Below are positions 9,612 through 16,840 of a stretch of 64,000 nt of DNA, one piece after another; positions within the stretch are counted from its first letter, which is position 1, and every line of letters starts with the position of its first letter. This stretch comes from Oceanimonas aquatica (GTDB lineage Bacteria; Pseudomonadota; Gammaproteobacteria; Enterobacterales; Aeromonadaceae). Location of the stretch: the NCBI RefSeq assembly GCF_030732065.1, contig NZ_JAVBHX010000007.1, forward strand, positions 172,236 through 236,235, in the 5' to 3' direction. The notes under the pieces were generated by a model that did not search any database, had not been told where the DNA came from, and saw only the letters and a list, made by a program, of their open reading frames with translations. A program made the position numbers and the translations under genes.

Positions 9612-9711
9612 AAAAAAACGCCTTCAGCAGGTTTGCTGAAGGCGGCCTGAGCAGCATATGAAGTAAATGCAAAAAGCGCGGCAGGGTGGGTTCCCCTGCC
9701 TCTGTACCTGA
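9612..9711 (-). ncRNA. spf: Spot 42 small RNA
   Basis: About 100 nt on the minus strand, 50 bp after the polA stop, the position of spf in Enterobacteria and Vibrio. The 5' end carries GGTACAGAGG, matching the conserved start of Spot 42, a TTTACTTCA block matches its third unpaired region, and the RNA ends in a strong terminator (CGCCTTCAGCA-ggtt-TGCTGAAGGCG plus seven T). In E. coli Spot 42 is an Hfq-dependent repressor of secondary-carbon genes, itself repressed by cAMP-CRP; I see no clear CRP site here. Short open frames crossing this region are not coding. The hairpin would also end polA read-through. Confidence 0.8.
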
Positions 9712-9759
9712 CGCCACTTTAACGTAATATTATTTCATTATCGTTACTTATTTGTCAGA

Positions 9760-12492
9760 TTAGTGAGCCTGATCCCAGTTGTCACCCACCCCGGCTTCCA
9801 CCAGCAGGGGCACATCCAGGCTGGCGGCCTGCTGCATCAATTCACAGATTTTTTCCCGGTACGCATCCACCCTGTCTTCGCAAATCTCAAACACCAGTTC
9901 ATCGTGCACCTGCATCAGCATGCGCACCTCGCCCTCCGGCAGCTCGGCCAGCCAGCCGTTTACCCGAATCATGGCTTTCTTGATGATGTCGGCGGCGGTG
10001 CCCTGCATGGGCGCGTTGATGGCGGCACGCTCGGCACCCTTGCGCCGGGCGCCGTTCCTGGACTTGATTTCCGGCAGGTAGAGGCGTCGGCCAAACAGGG
10101 TGGAAACATAGCCCTGCTCGTTGGCCTGCTCGCGGGTTTCCTCCATGTAGCGCAGCACACCCGGGTAGCGCTCGAAGTAGATATCCATGTACTGCTGGGC
10201 CTCGTTACGGCCAATGCCCAGCTGACGGGCCAGACCAAAAGCGCTCATGCCATAGATCAGGCCGAAGTTGATGGCCTTGGCCCGGCGGCGCTGTTCGGTG
10301 GTCACTTCGTCGAGGGCCACGCCAAACACTTCGGCGGCGGTGGCCTTGTGAATGTCCTTGCCGTGGGCAAAGGCATCGAGCAGGCCCTTGTCCTGGGACA
10401 GATGCGCCATGATACGCAGCTCAATCTGGGAGTAGTCGGCCGCCACCAGCTTGTAGCCGGGCTCGGCCACAAAGGCCTGACGAATTCGCCGTCCTTCGGT
10501 TGTGCGAATGGGAATGTTCTGCAGGTTGGGATCCGATGACGACAGCCGGCCGGTGGCGGTGTTGGCCTGGTGATAGGAGGTGTGAATGCGGCCGCTGTGC
10601 TCGTTCACCATCTGCGGCAGCTTGTCGGTATAGGTGGACTTGAGCTTGCTTAAGCCCCGGTATTCCATCAGCAGCTTGGGCAGGGGGTAATCCAGCGCCA
10701 GCTCCTGCAGCACCTCCTCGGCGGTAGACGGTGCGCCCTTGGGAGTTTTCTTGATCACCGGCAGCGCCAGCTTGGTAAACAGTATCTCACCCAGCTGCTT
10801 GGTGGAGCTCAGGTTAAAGGACTCGCCGGCAAGCGTGTGGGCCTCCTGCTCCAGCTCCTTGAGGCGTTTGGTAATTTCGTCGCTCTGGGTGGCCAGCAGC
10901 TTGCTGTCGATGCGCACCCCCGTGTATTCCATGCTCGCCAGTATCGGCACCAATGGCATTTCGATGTCGTTGAACACGCTTTCCAACGCCGGTTCGGCGG
11001 CCAGCTGTTCGCTCAGATGATGGTGCAACCTAAGGGTAATGTCGGCATCTTCCGCCGCATAGGGGCCGGCCTGCTCCAGGGGGATCTGGTTAAAAGTGAG
11101 CTGCTTGGCGCCCTTGCCGGCAATGGACTCAAACGACGTGGTGCCGTGATTGAGAAAGAAGGCCGCCATGCTGCCCATGTCGTGCCGGGTCTGCACCGAA
11201 TTCAGGGCATAAGACTCCAGCATGGTGTCGAGCAATGTGCCCTTCATGTGAATGCCGTGATTTTTCAGTACATTGATGTCGTACTTGAGGTTCTGGCCCA
11301 GCTTGATGTGCTGGTCGTCTTCCAGCAACGGCTTGAGCGCGCCCAGCACGGCGTCTTCGCTCAGCTGCTCGGGGGCATCCAGGTAGTCGTGGCCAAAGGG
11401 CACGTAGGCGGCCTGCCCCGCCTCCACCGCGAACGACACCCCCACCACCCGGGCGTCCCGGTAGTTGAGGCTGGTGGTTTCGGTATCAAAGGCAAACAGC
11501 GGCGCCGCCTTGAGCTTTTTGATCCAGGCATCCAGCTCGGCCTGTTCGGTCACCAGCTGGTAGTCAGTGGCCAGTGCCGGGGCGGCCGGGGCGGCTTCCT
11601 CGGCCTCGGGATCCAGCTCGGCCAGCAGGTTGCGGAACTCATATTCCTGATACAGGGCGCGCAGGGCTTCAACATCCGGCTCGCTCTGCTGCAGATCGGC
11701 GGGGCCCACGTGCAGTGCCACGTCGGTCTTGATGGTGGCCAGGGTATAGGACAGCCGCACCATCTCCTCGTGCTCGGCGAACTTGGCGGCAAAGGACTTG
11801 GATCCGCGAAAGCCGAGCGCCGCAATCTTGTCGGTGTTGGCGGCAATGTCGTCGATGGATCCCAACCCCTGCAGCAGCGCCAGGGCGGTTTTCTCGCCTA
11901 CGCCGGGCATGCCGGGAATGTTGTCCACCTTGTCGCCCACCAGTGCCAGCAGATCGATGATCAGCTCTGGCGGCACGCCGAATTTCTCCACCACGGCGTC
12001 CCGATCGAGAAAGCTGTTTTTCATGGTGTCCATCAGCAGCACATGGTTCGACACCAGCTGGGCCATGTCCTTGTCGCCGGTGCTGATCACCACGTCCAGC
12101 TGCTGCTCGGTAGCCTGCCGGGCCAGGGTGCCGATCACATCGTCCGCTTCCACCCCTTCCTCGATCAGCAGCGGCAGCCCCATGGCACGAATAATGTCGT
12201 GAATGGGCTTTATCTGCTCCCGAAGATCGTCCGGCATCGAGGGCCGCTGGGCCTTGTATTCCGGGTAGATGTCGTCACGAAAGGTCTTGCCCTTGGCATC
12301 GAACACCACCGCCACCCGGGACTCGGGAAACTGCTTGTGCAGGCTGCGCAGCATGTTGGTGACCACGCGAATGGCCCCGGTGGGGCGGCCGTCACTGGTG
12401 CGCAGATCCGCTTGCTGAGACGCAAAATAGGCACGATAAAGATAGGAGGATCCATCGACCAGGATCAGGGGTTTGGCAGGAATGGCAACCAT
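9760..12492 (-). CDS. polA: DNA polymerase I
   Basis: 910 residues, three domains. The N-terminal 5' nuclease (1 to about 300) has [25 protein letters not shown] and [11 protein letters not shown]. The 3'-5' exonuclease keeps its metal ligands ([30 protein letters not shown]), so proofreading is retained. The polymerase domain has the motif A DYSQIELR, the O-helix [19 protein letters not shown] and motif [10 protein letters not shown]. It fills gaps and removes RNA primers. ATG at 12492 gives the standard N-terminus; an upstream ATG at 12552 is unsupported. Spot 42 follows, and the leader holds two DnaA-box matches, which agrees with reports that DnaA stimulates polA in E. coli. Confidence 0.97.
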   Translation of the reverse strand: MVAIPAKPLILVDGSSYLYRAYFASQQADLRTSDGRPTGAIRVVTNMLRSLHKQFPESRVAVVFDAKGKTFRDDIYPEYKAQRPSMPDDLREQIKPIHDIIRAMGLPLLIEEGVEADDVIGTLARQATEQQLDVVISTGDKDMAQLVSNHVLLMDTMKNSFLDRDAVVEKFGVPPELIIDLLALVGDKVDNIPGMPGVGEKTALALLQGLGSIDDIAANTDKIAALGFRGSKSFAAKFAEHEEMVRLSYTLATIKTDVALHVGPADLQQSEPDVEALRALYQEYEFRNLLAELDPEAEEAAPAAPALATDYQLVTEQAELDAWIKKLKAAPLFAFDTETTSLNYRDARVVGVSFAVEAGQAAYVPFGHDYLDAPEQLSEDAVLGALKPLLEDDQHIKLGQNLKYDINVLKNHGIHMKGTLLDTMLESYALNSVQTRHDMGSMAAFFLNHGTTSFESIAGKGAKQLTFNQIPLEQAGPYAAEDADITLRLHHHLSEQLAAEPALESVFNDIEMPLVPILASMEYTGVRIDSKLLATQSDEITKRLKELEQEAHTLAGESFNLSSTKQLGEILFTKLALPVIKKTPKGAPSTAEEVLQELALDYPLPKLLMEYRGLSKLKSTYTDKLPQMVNEHSGRIHTSYHQANTATGRLSSSDPNLQNIPIRTTEGRRIRQAFVAEPGYKLVAADYSQIELRIMAHLSQDKGLLDAFAHGKDIHKATAAEVFGVALDEVTTEQRRRAKAINFGLIYGMSAFGLARQLGIGRNEAQQYMDIYFERYPGVLRYMEETREQANEQGYVSTLFGRRLYLPEIKSRNGARRKGAERAAINAPMQGTAADIIKKAMIRVNGWLAELPEGEVRMLMQVHDELVFEICEDRVDAYREKICELMQQAASLDVPLLVEAGVGDNWDQAH

Positions 12493-12571
12493 GGTGTTGT
12501 TCTCGTTAATGCGTTGGCCGCTAGCATGCCACAGCGGGCCGCCGGACTCCATGTCGATGCCATGTGAGGCC

Positions 12572-12692
12572 TGTGGATAACTCTGTGAAAGGACGATCCG
12601 AAGCGGATCAGGATAAAAAGCAGTAAGCTTTAAATATCATATACTTACAACTAATCAACGGATCTTGATAAGGGATCCGTTATTGTGGAAAA
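12572..12692. promoter_or_regulatory. polA-elbB intergenic region with DnaA boxes and GATC cluster
   Basis: This 310-bp gap (12493-12804) separates divergent polA and elbB. TTATCCACA, a perfect DnaA box, lies on the minus strand at 12572-12580, and an 8/9 match (TTTTCCACA) at 12684-12692. Between them are four GATC sites and an A/T-rich stretch, with an 8-bp inverted repeat AACGGATC/GATCCGTT (12657-12681). The likeliest reading is the polA promoter under DnaA and Dam-methylation influence. It is oriC-like in parts but small, and no mnmG or mioC neighbour is present. Confidence 0.5.
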
Positions 12693-12804
12693 TCGACAGG
12701 GAAGGAATGTTGCACAAAGATTAACCGCGAGTAATCCTAGCACAAGCTGATCCCTTCAGCCCGACCCGGGTCACAAAAAACGAACCCTGAACGAGGAGAG
12801 CAAA

Positions 12805-13452
12805 ATGAAAAAAGTTGCCGTTATTCTGAGCGGCTGCGGCGTGTACGACGGCGCAGAAATTTACGAGACCGTACTCTGCCTGCTGCATCTGGCCCGCAAC
12901 GGGGCCCGCTACCAGTGTTTTGCCCCCGACCAGCCCCAGCATCACGTGATCGACCACCGCACCGGCGAGGAAAGCGGTGAGCAGCGCAACGTGCTGACCG
13001 AGGCTGCCCGCCTCGCCCGGGGCGACATTCAGCCCCTGAGCGAGCTCAAGGCCGATGACTTTGATGCCCTGCTGCTGCCCGGTGGCTTTGGCGCTGCCAA
13101 AAACCTGTGCAATTTTGCCTTTGAAGGGGCGGAATGCGAGGTGGACAACGAGGTGCTGGCCGCCTGTAAGGCCTTTGCCCAGGCCCGCAAGCCCGCCGGC
13201 TATTGCTGCATTGCCCCTGTACTGATCCCCAAAATCTACCCGGCGGGAGTCAAGGGCACCATCGGCACCGATGCCCCCACCGCCGAAGCCTTTGCCGCCA
13301 TGGGCGGCGAACACATCGGCTGCGCCGTCACCGACGTGGTGGAAGACGAGCACTACCGGGTGATCTCCACCCCCGCCTATATGCTGGCCCGAAGCATTAC
13401 CGAGGCCGACACCGGCATCGGCAAGCTGGTGAAACGCCTTTTAGAAATGTAA
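12805..13452 (+). CDS. elbB: Isoprenoid biosynthesis glyoxalase ElbB
   Basis: 215 residues of the DJ-1/PfpI (class I glutamine amidotransferase-like) superfamily. The N-terminus KKVAVILSGCGVYDGAEIYE and the central LLLPGGFGAAKNLCNFAFEG are the ElbB signature; the nucleophile-elbow region reads AGYCCIAPVLIPKI. The E. coli homologue has glyoxalase activity in vitro and affects isoprenoid/lycopene yield; its physiological role is not settled. It has a strong GAGGAG Shine-Dalgarno. It is divergent from polA and followed by a repeat-like stretch and by RyhB on the opposite strand. Confidence 0.93.
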   Translation: MKKVAVILSGCGVYDGAEIYETVLCLLHLARNGARYQCFAPDQPQHHVIDHRTGEESGEQRNVLTEAARLARGDIQPLSELKADDFDALLLPGGFGAAKNLCNFAFEGAECEVDNEVLAACKAFAQARKPAGYCCIAPVLIPKIYPAGVKGTIGTDAPTAEAFAAMGGEHIGCAVTDVVEDEHYRVISTPAYMLARSITEADTGIGKLVKRLLEM

Positions 13453-13575
13453 CCCCCAATATCCAGGAGCGTCGCGAGCGAAAGTCAGACGAGGCGAAAA
13501 GTGGCGAAAAAGCGGAGTGTACTTGTAGTACATGAGCATTTTGAGCCACTGTTCAACGGCGTATAACTGAGCGCA
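13453..13575. repeat. Repeat-like intergenic element after elbB
   Basis: A purine-rich stretch (GCGAGCGAAAGTCAGACGAG) is followed by a small hairpin TGTACT-tgt-AGTACA (13518-13532) and GAGCATTTTGAGCC. It resembles short elements found downstream of genes in other gammaproteobacteria, but only one copy lies in this window, so repeat status is from memory and not shown here. Confidence 0.3.
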
Positions 13576-13593
13576 GCAGCTCAAACACGGATA

Positions 13594-13705
13594 AAAAAAG
13601 GGCCGGCATCAAGCCGGCCTAAATACTCTGGAAGCAATGTGAGCAATGTCGTGCCTTCGCAAGCTGCCGTGCCCTGTGTTAGATGGGAGGCCGTGTTCGG
13701 AAAGC
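13594..13705 (-). ncRNA. ryhB: RyhB small RNA
   Basis: About 110 nt on the minus strand. The conserved RyhB core ACATTGCTCACATTGCTT, preceded by GCACG and followed by CCAG, lies at 13631-13655; it is the segment that pairs with target mRNAs such as sdhC and sodB in enterics. It ends in a perfect terminator GGCCGGC-ttgat-GCCGGCC followed by seven T. A promoter overlapped by a Fur-box-like dyad is directly upstream. RyhB is made when iron is scarce and represses Fe-S and heme protein mRNAs with Hfq. A short plus-strand open frame over this region is rejected. Confidence 0.88.
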
Positions 13706-13711
13706 AAGTTA

Positions 13712-13740
13712 ACGATAATTGTTATCATTTATAATTGCAA
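13712..13740 (-). promoter_or_regulatory. ryhB promoter with Fur box
   Basis: On the minus strand TTGCAA (-35, 13735-13740) and TATCGT (-10, 13712-13717) are 17 bp apart. The spacer and -10 are covered by ATGATAACAATTATC (13714-13728), a good Fur dyad. Fur-Fe2+ binding here would block RNA polymerase, the standard RyhB control. Confidence 0.75.
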
Positions 13741-13767
13741 CCTTTTTTCCGGCCCGAACGGCGGGCA

Positions 13768-13792
13768 TAAAAATGCCGGGCAAGCCCGGCAT
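13768..13792 (-). terminator. Intrinsic terminator of yhhQ
   Basis: Minus strand: ATGCCGGGC-tt-GCCCGGCAT followed by TTTTT, 22 bp after the yhhQ stop. Confidence 0.8.
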
Positions 13793-13813
13793 CAAAACGG
13801 TCAACGAGAGCAC

Positions 13814-14473
13814 TCAGGCATTGGTTTGCAGCGCGGCCTGTTCGTCGCCCAGCACCCGGCGGCTCAGGTATTTCAGCAGCAGGCCGTAGGCGGGCACGAA
13901 CAGGCCTAAGCTGAACACCAGCTTGAAACCGTAATCCACCCAGGCGATTTCCACCCAGTGCTCGGCCATAAAGGGATCCGGCGAACGCCAGAACGCCAGA
14001 CTGAAAAACGCCAGGGTATCCACCAGGTTGCCGAAAATGGTGGAGCAGGTGGGTGCCACCCACCAGGCCTTGATTCGGCGCAGCCGGTTAAACACCGACA
14101 CATCCATGATCTGCCCCAGCACATAGGCCATAAAGCTGGCCAGGGCGATGCGGGCCACGAACAGGTTGAACTCCGACAGCGCCCCCAGGCCCTGATAGCT
14201 TGCCTCAAAAAACAGCACCGACAACACATAGGAGCTGGCCAGGGCCGGCAGCATCACCGCAAAGATAATGCGCCGGGCCAGTCCGGCACCAAAAATGCGC
14301 ACCGTCAGATCCGTGGCCAGATAAATAAAGGGAAAGCTGAGCGCGCCCCAGGTGGTATGAAAGCCAAACAGGGTAAAGGGCAGCTGCACCAGGTAGTTAC
14401 TGGCGGCGATGACCGCGATATGAAACAACGACAGGCGGATCAGCGCCGTGCGGTATTGAGAGGCAGAAATCAT
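13814..14473 (-). CDS. yhhQ: Queuosine precursor transporter (YhhQ/QPTR family)
   Basis: 219 residues, six predicted membrane helices, COG1738 family. Recognisable blocks are TLFGFHTTWGALSFPFIYLATDLTVRIFG, SFMAYVLGQIMDVSVFNRLRR and STIFGNLVDTLAFFSLAFW. The E. coli homologue imports queuosine precursors (preQ0/preQ1). Its function is supported independently here by a preQ1-I riboswitch whose 3' tail contains the Shine-Dalgarno of this gene. Single-gene transcript ending at a strong terminator. Confidence 0.93.
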   Translation of the reverse strand: MISASQYRTALIRLSLFHIAVIAASNYLVQLPFTLFGFHTTWGALSFPFIYLATDLTVRIFGAGLARRIIFAVMLPALASSYVLSVLFFEASYQGLGALSEFNLFVARIALASFMAYVLGQIMDVSVFNRLRRIKAWWVAPTCSTIFGNLVDTLAFFSLAFWRSPDPFMAEHWVEIAWVDYGFKLVFSLGLFVPAYGLLLKYLSRRVLGDEQAALQTNA

Positions 14474-14479
14474 CCGATA

Positions 14480-14511
14480 CCTTTTTGATTAATGGGGTCA
14501 GGGAACCCATT
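14480..14511 (-). promoter_or_regulatory. preQ1-I riboswitch controlling yhhQ
   Basis: Minus strand from 14510: stem ATGGG / CCCAT closes the loop TTCCCTGAC, followed by an A-rich tail TAATCAAAAAGG. This is the architecture of the very small preQ1-I aptamer; the order stem, C-rich loop, ACCCC, A-rich tail parallels the Thermoanaerobacter tengcongensis aptamer. The loop CCT can pair with AGG in the tail, which is also the ribosome site 6 nt before the yhhQ ATG, so ligand binding would block translation. Confidence 0.75.
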
Positions 14512-14620
14512 CCGGACTGAAAACACTGAAGGCCGTTTGTTTATTCACCACCCGGAATGCGCAGTGGCGATATTCTAGCCGTTCTTCGAACAATTGTCTT
14601 CACTTGAAGTGACTTTTCGA

Positions 14621-14881
14621 TCAGCCCTGATTCCACTGGTCGGTAAGCCAGGCGGCCACCTCTTCGTCCTGCCCGCTCAGGGCTTCCAGCCAGGCGCAGT
14701 CGGCATAGTGCTGAAAGCACAAAAACAGCCGGCTGCTTTCAAAGTCCACCAGCCACTGGTGGTAGTCGGCACCGGCTTCACGCTCCAGCACGGTCAGCTC
14801 CAGTGCCTGCACCAGCGCAGTGGCCCAGTCGGGAAAGGCTTCAATGGTCAGGGGTGATTGGCTTTTTAACGGGGTCATCAT
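14621..14881 (-). CDS. Small uncharacterised protein downstream of selO (possibly DUF3630)
   Basis: 86 residues if it starts at the ATG that overlaps the selO stop (TGATG, 14881), which is more natural than the longer frame running back into selO. The sequence is acidic and Trp-rich (FPDWATALVQ, YHQWLVDF, CFQHYADCAWLEAL, AAWLTDQW), with no signal peptide or membrane helix. It resembles the short DUF3630 family from memory, but that needs a profile search. Overlap with selO suggests translational coupling. Function unknown. Confidence 0.65.
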   Translation of the reverse strand: MMTPLKSQSPLTIEAFPDWATALVQALELTVLEREAGADYHQWLVDFESSRLFLCFQHYADCAWLEALSGQDEEVAAWLTDQWNQG

Positions 14882-16314
14882 CAGGAACTGCAGGAAATAC
14901 ACAGGGATGCCGCCCACTCCGGGGCCGGCTCGGCATAGGCGTCAAAATCGGGCTGGTCATCAAAAGGGTTTGCCAGCAATTGCAGCAGGGTGTCGGCTTC
15001 CGCCATGTCGCCCTGCTCGGCGCGCTCAATGGCGCGCTGGGCCAGATGATTACGCAACACGTATTTGGGATTGACCGCCTCCATGGCCGCCCGGCGCTCG
15101 GCCTGAGGGCGGTTTTCCAGCGCCAGCCTAGCCCGGTAGCGGACAAACCAGTCACTCCAGGCGTCAGGCTCAGACAACAGCGCCGCCAGACGTTGCGGCA
15201 ACTCCCCCTCGGGCTCGAGCCGGGACAGGCGCCGAAACCAGCAGTTGTAGTCCACCTGGTGTTTGGCCATCAGCGTAAACATGTCCCGGAACAGGGCCGG
15301 ATCCTCGTCCTGCCACTGCTCAAGCCCCAGCTTTTGACGCATGCGCTCGGAATAGGCGGTCAGCAACCGGTGTTCGTATTGCCCCAGGGACTGTTGCAGC
15401 GCCTCCAGCTCAATGTGGCCCGACAGTGCCTGAGCCAGCCGCTGCAGATTCCACAGCCCCACCGCCGGCTGCTGATCGTAGGCGTAGCGACCGGCGTGAT
15501 CGGAATGGTTGCAGATATGACCGGGATCGTAGGCGTCGAGAAAACCGTAGGGGCCGTAGTCCAGGGTCAGGCCCAGCATCGACATGTTGTCGGTGTTCAT
15601 CACTCCGTGGCAAAAGCCCGCCGCCTGCCAGTGGGCGATCAGTTCGGCGGTGCGCAAAACCACCCGCTCAAACAGCTCAGCATAGCCCTGGAGGCTTTTG
15701 TCCAGATCCGGCCACTGGGTGTCGATCAGGTAGTTCAGCAGTTCGGGAATACGCTCGGGCTGGCTGCTGTAATAGAAGTATTCAAAGTGGCCAAAGCGCA
15801 GGTGGCTGGGAGCGGCCCGCAGCAGGGCGGCGCCGGCTTCCACCTGCTCCCGGTACACCGGCTCGTCACTGCCCACCAGGCACAGCGCCCGGGTGGTGGG
15901 AATGCCAAGGTAATGCAGGGCTTCCGACGCCAGGTATTCTCTGAGGGAAGAGCGCAGCACGGCACGACCATCGCCAAAGCGGGAATAGGGGGTTTTGCCC
16001 GCGCCCTTGAGATGCAGATCCCAACGCTCGCCGCCGGGGGTAACCACCTCGCCCAGCAGCAGGGCCCGGCCGTCGCCCAGCCGCGGACTGAAGCCACCGA
16101 ACTGGTGGCCGGCATAGACCTGTGCAAAGGGGATCATGTCCGGCAGCAGCCGGTGGCCACTGGTGATCTCCAGCCACTGGTGATCCTTCAGTGAAATGCC
16201 CAGAGACTCGGCCAGGTCATAATTGATGAGCAATAACCGGGGAGTATCCAGCGGATCAGGCTCTACCCGGGCCCCGGCCCATTCAAGGCCCGCATAACGA
16301 TTATCCAGGATCAT
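14881..16314 (-). CDS. selO: Protein adenylyltransferase SelO (YdiU)
   Basis: 477 residues, pseudokinase-fold SelO family. It transfers AMP from ATP to Ser, Thr or Tyr of target proteins and is linked to the oxidative stress response. Signature blocks: FAQVYAGHQFGGFSPRLGDGRALLLGE, LKGAGKTPYSRFGDGRAVLRSSLREYL, GFCHGVMNTDNMSMLGLTLDYGPYGFLD (metal and nucleotide binding), and a C-terminal CISCSS, where other SelO proteins carry Cys or selenocysteine. Length is normal. The start ATG has AAGGTG upstream. A small unknown gene is coupled to its 3' end. Confidence 0.95.
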   Translation of the reverse strand: MILDNRYAGLEWAGARVEPDPLDTPRLLLINYDLAESLGISLKDHQWLEITSGHRLLPDMIPFAQVYAGHQFGGFSPRLGDGRALLLGEVVTPGGERWDLHLKGAGKTPYSRFGDGRAVLRSSLREYLASEALHYLGIPTTRALCLVGSDEPVYREQVEAGAALLRAAPSHLRFGHFEYFYYSSQPERIPELLNYLIDTQWPDLDKSLQGYAELFERVVLRTAELIAHWQAAGFCHGVMNTDNMSMLGLTLDYGPYGFLDAYDPGHICNHSDHAGRYAYDQQPAVGLWNLQRLAQALSGHIELEALQQSLGQYEHRLLTAYSERMRQKLGLEQWQDEDPALFRDMFTLMAKHQVDYNCWFRRLSRLEPEGELPQRLAALLSEPDAWSDWFVRYRARLALENRPQAERRAAMEAVNPKYVLRNHLAQRAIERAEQGDMAEADTLLQLLANPFDDQPDFDAYAEPAPEWAASLCISCSS

Positions 16315-16397
16315 GGTTTCACCTTTTAGCTGATGTGCGGGTTTTATTTTTGACCACAGCTTACCTTATACTGCCAAAAGCTCTAAAGGAGGTTTCA

Positions 16398-16436
16398 GTG
16401 CTGGGCAATCAAGCGCAACATGGGAACACACCTTGA
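16398..16436 (+). CDS. Possible 12-residue leader ORF upstream of the cytochrome c gene
   Basis: A very strong Shine-Dalgarno (AAAGGAGGT) is followed 4 nt later by GTG and a short open frame reading VLGNQAQHGNTP before TGA. It lies in the leader of the cytochrome gene, 51 bp before its ATG. The ribosome site is better than that of most genes here, yet the peptide has no recognisable feature; it could be a regulatory upstream ORF or chance. Confidence 0.25.
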   Translation: MLGNQAQHGNTP

Positions 16437-16486
16437 CCGAGCTCGGAAGCAATTCGCAATTCGCGATTCGATAACAACGGAGTTCA

Positions 16487-16789
16487 ATGATGAAGAAATT
16501 GATGACAGCTGCCGCTCTCGTGGCCATGATCAGCGCTCCTGCCTTTGCCGCCGGCGATGCCGAAGCAGGCAAGGCCAAGTCCGCCGCCTGCGCCGCCTGC
16601 CATGGCGCCGATGGTATTTCCACCATGGATATCTATCCCAACCTGGCCGGCCAGAAAGCCGCTTACATCGTTAGTCAGCTGAAAGCCTTCAAGGCCGGTG
16701 AGCGTAACAACCCCATCATGGCTCCCATGGCCATGCCCCTGTCCGATCAGGACATGGAAGATCTGGCCGCTTACTACGCCAGCATGTAA
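16487..16789 (+). CDS. Periplasmic class I cytochrome c (c5/c553 type)
   Basis: 100 residues. A Sec signal peptide ([21 protein letters not shown]) precedes a mature domain of about 79 residues with one heme site CAACH and a late Met (PMAMPL) as the likely sixth ligand. Such small monoheme proteins carry electrons between the bc1 complex and terminal oxidases or reductases; the partner is not shown by context, since recQ and selO neighbours are unrelated. Either of two adjacent ATGs may be used; GGAG lies 4 and 7 nt upstream of them. A terminator follows directly. Confidence 0.92.
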   Translation: MMKKLMTAAALVAMISAPAFAAGDAEAGKAKSAACAACHGADGISTMDIYPNLAGQKAAYIVSQLKAFKAGERNNPIMAPMAMPLSDQDMEDLAAYYASM

Positions 16790-16797
16790 GGCCAAAG

Positions 16798-16824
16798 GGT
16801 CCGCCCCGGCGGGCCTTTATTTTG
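16798..16824 (+). terminator. Intrinsic terminator of the cytochrome c gene
   Basis: GGTCCGCC-cc-GGCGGGCC (one G-T pair) followed by TTTATTTT, 8 bp after the stop codon. Confidence 0.8.
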
Positions 16825-16840
16825 CCAAAGGCTGACGTCT

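Noticed and set aside
9511..9717. 68-codon minus-strand frame after polA
   Set aside because: Coincides with Spot 42 and its terminator; no protein features.
10837..12567. 576-codon open frame antisense to polA
   Set aside because: Shadow frame; polA motifs on the minus strand are complete.
12493..12804. Chromosomal origin of replication
   Set aside because: Only two good DnaA boxes and about 310 bp, no mnmG/mioC or dnaA neighbour; polA regulation explains the boxes more simply. Kept as a finding, not a feature call.
13646..13909. 87-codon plus-strand frame over the RyhB promoter
   Set aside because: Overlaps ryhB, its Fur box and the yhhQ terminator; no homology or ribosome site.
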